Below, piece after piece: positions 61,640 to 64,000 of a stretch of 64,000 nt of DNA; the first letter of the stretch is position 1; each line of letters starts with the position of its first letter. Source of the stretch: Clostridium cadaveris. GTDB taxonomy: Bacteria > Bacillota > Clostridia > Clostridiales > Clostridiaceae. Below the pieces are notes generated by a model that saw only the letters and a list, made by a program, of their open reading frames with translations, was not told the origin of the DNA and made no database searches. The stretch is from assembly GCF_020911725.1 (NCBI RefSeq), contig NZ_CP076620.1, positions 1,492,501-1,556,500 on the forward strand, in the 5' to 3' direction. A program made the translations under genes and the position numbers.

Positions 61640-64000
61640 ATGAACAAAAATAATATAAGAACTTTTGCCTTATGGGCGAGAAGAAAACTTATATATGATA
61701 TAAAGAATCAATTAGAGATTCTTGGGATTTTTAAGGACAGCATATTAAAAGAATATAATCATAAAATACCTAAAAGTTATAGAGATGAGCTTGCAAAGGA
61801 AGTGATGAAGAGGGGATTTGAGGAAGTTGTAGAAGAGGCTGCATATGTATGGTTCATAAGGATAATAGCTTTTAGATATATGGAGATAAATCACTTTATT
61901 ACGGATACAAGCAAATGCTTTTTTGATTCGGAAGAATCTTTTAATATTTCTCATATAGAGTTTATATCTGAAATATCAATGGAATTAAACTTAAACAATG
62001 ATGAGAAATTGAATTTAAAAAAGAATTTTAGTAATGATTTAGAGAACTTATACAAAACAATACTTATTTTAAGGTGTAGGAAGTTTGCAAATATACTTCC
62101 TGATATTTTTTATAATAAAAATAGATATATGGAGCTTCTTATTCCAGATAAAATCTTTGATGAAGAATCAATTTTGAAAAGACTAATTACAGATATAGAT
62201 GAAAAAGATTTTAAGCGAGGAGTAGAGATAATTGGATGGCTCTATCAATATTATATGTCAGATAAAAAAGACGATGTATTTAATGGACTAAAAGAAAACA
62301 TAAAGATAACAAAAGAAAATATACCAGCAGCTACTCAATTGTTCACGCCTAAATGGATTGTTCAGTATATGGTTGAGAACTCACTTGTAAGAGTTGTAAA
62401 AGGCTATGGAATAAATAGAATTAATATCTCTGAACTTAAAGAAGAATGTAGTTATTATTTAGATGATTATAAAGAAGAAAGTGAAATTTTAGGTGACACA
62501 AAATCTATAAGGCACCGTACAGAAGTAGGTAATATTGAAAATATAAAAATAATAGATCCTTGCATGGGATCTGGGCATATATTAGTTTATGCTTTTGATT
62601 TTCTATATGAAATTTATAAGAAAGCAGGATATGAGGGAAAAAAAATACCGAGACTTATATTAGAAAATAACTTGTATGGATTAGATATAGATTATAGAGC
62701 TGTGCAGCTTGGAACATTTGCTCTTTTCATGAAATGCAGAGAATACAATGATGATTTTTTCACGGAAGTTGAATATGAATATGTAAATATTAATATGTGC
62801 ACTATAGAAGAAAGTAATGATATATCTAAAGAGGAAGTTAATTACTTTGTGAATGCTTATATAGAAAGTAAAAATTATAGTGATGAAGTCAAAAATGAAA
62901 AGTTTAGAAAAGATATTGAGTATTTAGTTGAAATTTTTAAAGATGCCAAGGAATATGGCTCAATTTTAGATGTTAAAAATTTGAACTTTGTGACCTTAAA
63001 AGAAAGCATTAACACTATGAAAAATAAAATCATACCTTCATTTCAACTATCTAAGCATATACTGTTTGAAAAGATTCTAAAGCTTATTAATCAAGGAGAG
63101 ATTTTAAGTGGAAAATATGATGCTGTAATAACAAATCCTCCATATATGGGGATAAGAGGGCTTAATGATAAGCTTTCATCATATCTTTGCGAAAATTATC
63201 CTGTTTCAAAGTATGATATGTTTTCTGTTTATATGGAAGTTTGTCAGAGACTTGCTAAAGAAAATAGCTTTTATTCCATGATAACTCCTCATTCATGGAT
63301 GTTTTTAAGTAGCTTTACAGCTCTTAGAGAAAAGCTTATAAAGGAAGGAAACTTTATAAATATGATACATCTTGGTGCTAGAGCTTTTGAAGAAAATGTG
63401 GGAACCATCGTACAGAATGTAGCTTTTATATTTAGAAATGGAAATGTTTCATCATATAAAACTAAAATAATAGATTTAACAAAAGAAGAAAATAGCAGGG
63501 AAAAAGAAAAGAAGCTTATTTCTATAAAAAAAGATAAAACTAGTAGTAATGTTTATATTGGTGACCTTAAAATTCTAATGGAAACTCAGACAAAATCTAT
63601 AGCTTATTGGATAAGCGATAATGTAATAAAGCTTTTTAGTGAACTTCCTCCATTAAGCAGTATAACAAAACCAAGACAAGGGATTGCTACTTCAGATAAT
63701 AAACGATTTTTAAAAAACTGGTTTGAAGTTGAAAGAGATAAAATTAAATTTGATGCATTAAGTAAAGAAGATGCTATGATTTCAGAAAAAAAGTGGTTTC
63801 CTTACAATAAGGGCGGAGACTATAGAAAATGGTACGGAAATAACGAGTATGTCATAAATTGGGAAAAGGATGGGAAAGAAGTTAAAGAGTATGCATCAAA
63901 GCTATACAAATCCTATAGTAGAACTATTAAAAATGAAGATTTTTTCTTTAGAAAATGTCTTACATATACATTTATATCAGAAGATATGGGAGTGAGATAC
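61640..64000 (+). CDS. pglX: PglX-type adenine-specific DNA methyltransferase (partial, runs off the window)
   Basis: 787 residues are visible and the frame is open to the last base. The start resembles BREX PglX proteins (MNKNNIRTFALWARRKLI). After a helical domain, NIPAATQLFTPKWIVQYMVE precedes the SAM motif DPCMGSGH (residue 306). The catalytic motif IV NPPYMG is at about 499, with a target-recognition region beginning near 650 (KPRQGIATSDNKRF). PglX methylates one strand of a BREX site. Usual length is about 1,100-1,250 residues, so one third is missing here. No brxA, brxB or brxC lies upstream; the neighbour is the divergent CLC gene. It may be orphan or first in its locus. The start follows GGAGGAAAAG. 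Confidence 0.85.
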   Translation, partial: MNKNNIRTFALWARRKLIYDIKNQLEILGIFKDSILKEYNHKIPKSYRDELAKEVMKRGFEEVVEEAAYVWFIRIIAFRYMEINHFITDTSKCFFDSEESFNISHIEFISEISMELNLNNDEKLNLKKNFSNDLENLYKTILILRCRKFANILPDIFYNKNRYMELLIPDKIFDEESILKRLITDIDEKDFKRGVEIIGWLYQYYMSDKKDDVFNGLKENIKITKENIPAATQLFTPKWIVQYMVENSLVRVVKGYGINRINISELKEECSYYLDDYKEESEILGDTKSIRHRTEVGNIENIKIIDPCMGSGHILVYAFDFLYEIYKKAGYEGKKIPRLILENNLYGLDIDYRAVQLGTFALFMKCREYNDDFFTEVEYEYVNINMCTIEESNDISKEEVNYFVNAYIESKNYSDEVKNEKFRKDIEYLVEIFKDAKEYGSILDVKNLNFVTLKESINTMKNKIIPSFQLSKHILFEKILKLINQGEILSGKYDAVITNPPYMGIRGLNDKLSSYLCENYPVSKYDMFSVYMEVCQRLAKENSFYSMITPHSWMFLSSFTALREKLIKEGNFINMIHLGARAFEENVGTIVQNVAFIFRNGNVSSYKTKIIDLTKEENSREKEKKLISIKKDKTSSNVYIGDLKILMETQTKSIAYWISDNVIKLFSELPPLSSITKPRQGIATSDNKRFLKNWFEVERDKIKFDALSKEDAMISEKKWFPYNKGGDYRKWYGNNEYVINWEKDGKEVKEYASKLYKSYSRTIKNEDFFFRKCLTYTFISEDMGVRY

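Noticed and set aside
1-64000. CRISPR arrays, tRNA and rRNA genes
   Set aside because: No regularly spaced repeats of CRISPR type, no tRNA-like cloverleaf with a T-loop consensus and no rRNA sequence noticed by eye. A tRNAscan-SE and CRISPR search would be needed to be certain.

Overview
The window looks like a chromosome segment of an AT-rich, spore-forming Clostridium (Clostridiaceae). Reasons: very low GC and A/T-ending codons; purine-rich GGAGG ribosome-binding sites with frequent TTG and GTG starts; a YunB-type sporulation gene; the SCIFF peptide with its radical-SAM maturase; and the Firmicute synteny ruvA-ruvB-queA-tgt-yajC and secDF-(recJ-like)-apt-rel-dtd-hemZ-hisS-aspS. I do not assign a species.

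Layout. 0-4.4 kb: a UgpCAEB-type ABC importer. 4.6-8.8 kb: an MMPL/RND exporter and a secreted heptad-repeat partner behind a promoter with two TetR-like boxes. 8.8-13.6 kb: amidohydrolase, class A penicillin-binding protein, yunB and hpt. 13.6-19.6 kb: hflX with a JAMM-like N-terminal extension, a nucleotidyltransferase, a MocR regulator, a YigZ protein and yebC.

19.56-31.88 kb: an integrated element of about 12.3 kb in the 3' end of yebC. The last 24 nt of yebC (PEGWEE-stop) recur at the far end with one synonymous change, followed by what looks like the original yebC terminator. A perfect 23-bp direct repeat lies just inside each end. The element has a tyrosine integrase, a Uma2-family protein, a divergent CI/Cro-type switch with three identical operator boxes, an excisionase-like protein, a primase-helicase of the VapE type, an AT-rich iteron-like region just downstream of it, structured non-coding segments, small unknown genes, a J-domain protein, a cold-shock protein, an HTH protein and a sigma factor. 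No capsid, tail, portal, terminase, lysis or conjugation gene is visible, so it resembles a phage satellite or minimal integrative replicon. Next to it is an internally deleted IS200-type element whose transposase is reduced to a 47-residue in-frame N/C fusion.

32.6-37.3 kb: MarR regulator and a heterodimeric ABC exporter, with a SlyA-like operator. 37.3-47.4 kb: dut, a BofC-like gene, ruvAB-queA-tgt-yajC, a small membrane protein, scfA-scfB and secDF. 47.5-56.9 kb: a RecJ-like pseudoenzyme, apt, rel, dtd, a metallo-hydrolase, hemZ, hisS and aspS. 56.9-61.4 kb: a CsoR/CstR-type sensor, a split ThrE exporter, glyA and a CLC-type anion transporter without the GSGIP motif. From 61.64 kb to the window end: the first 787 residues of a PglX-type adenine methyltransferase, with no brxA/B/C upstream.

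The least explained parts are the satellite-like element, the HflX N-terminal domain, the RecJ-like protein and the PglX at the edge. No tRNA, rRNA or CRISPR array was found.
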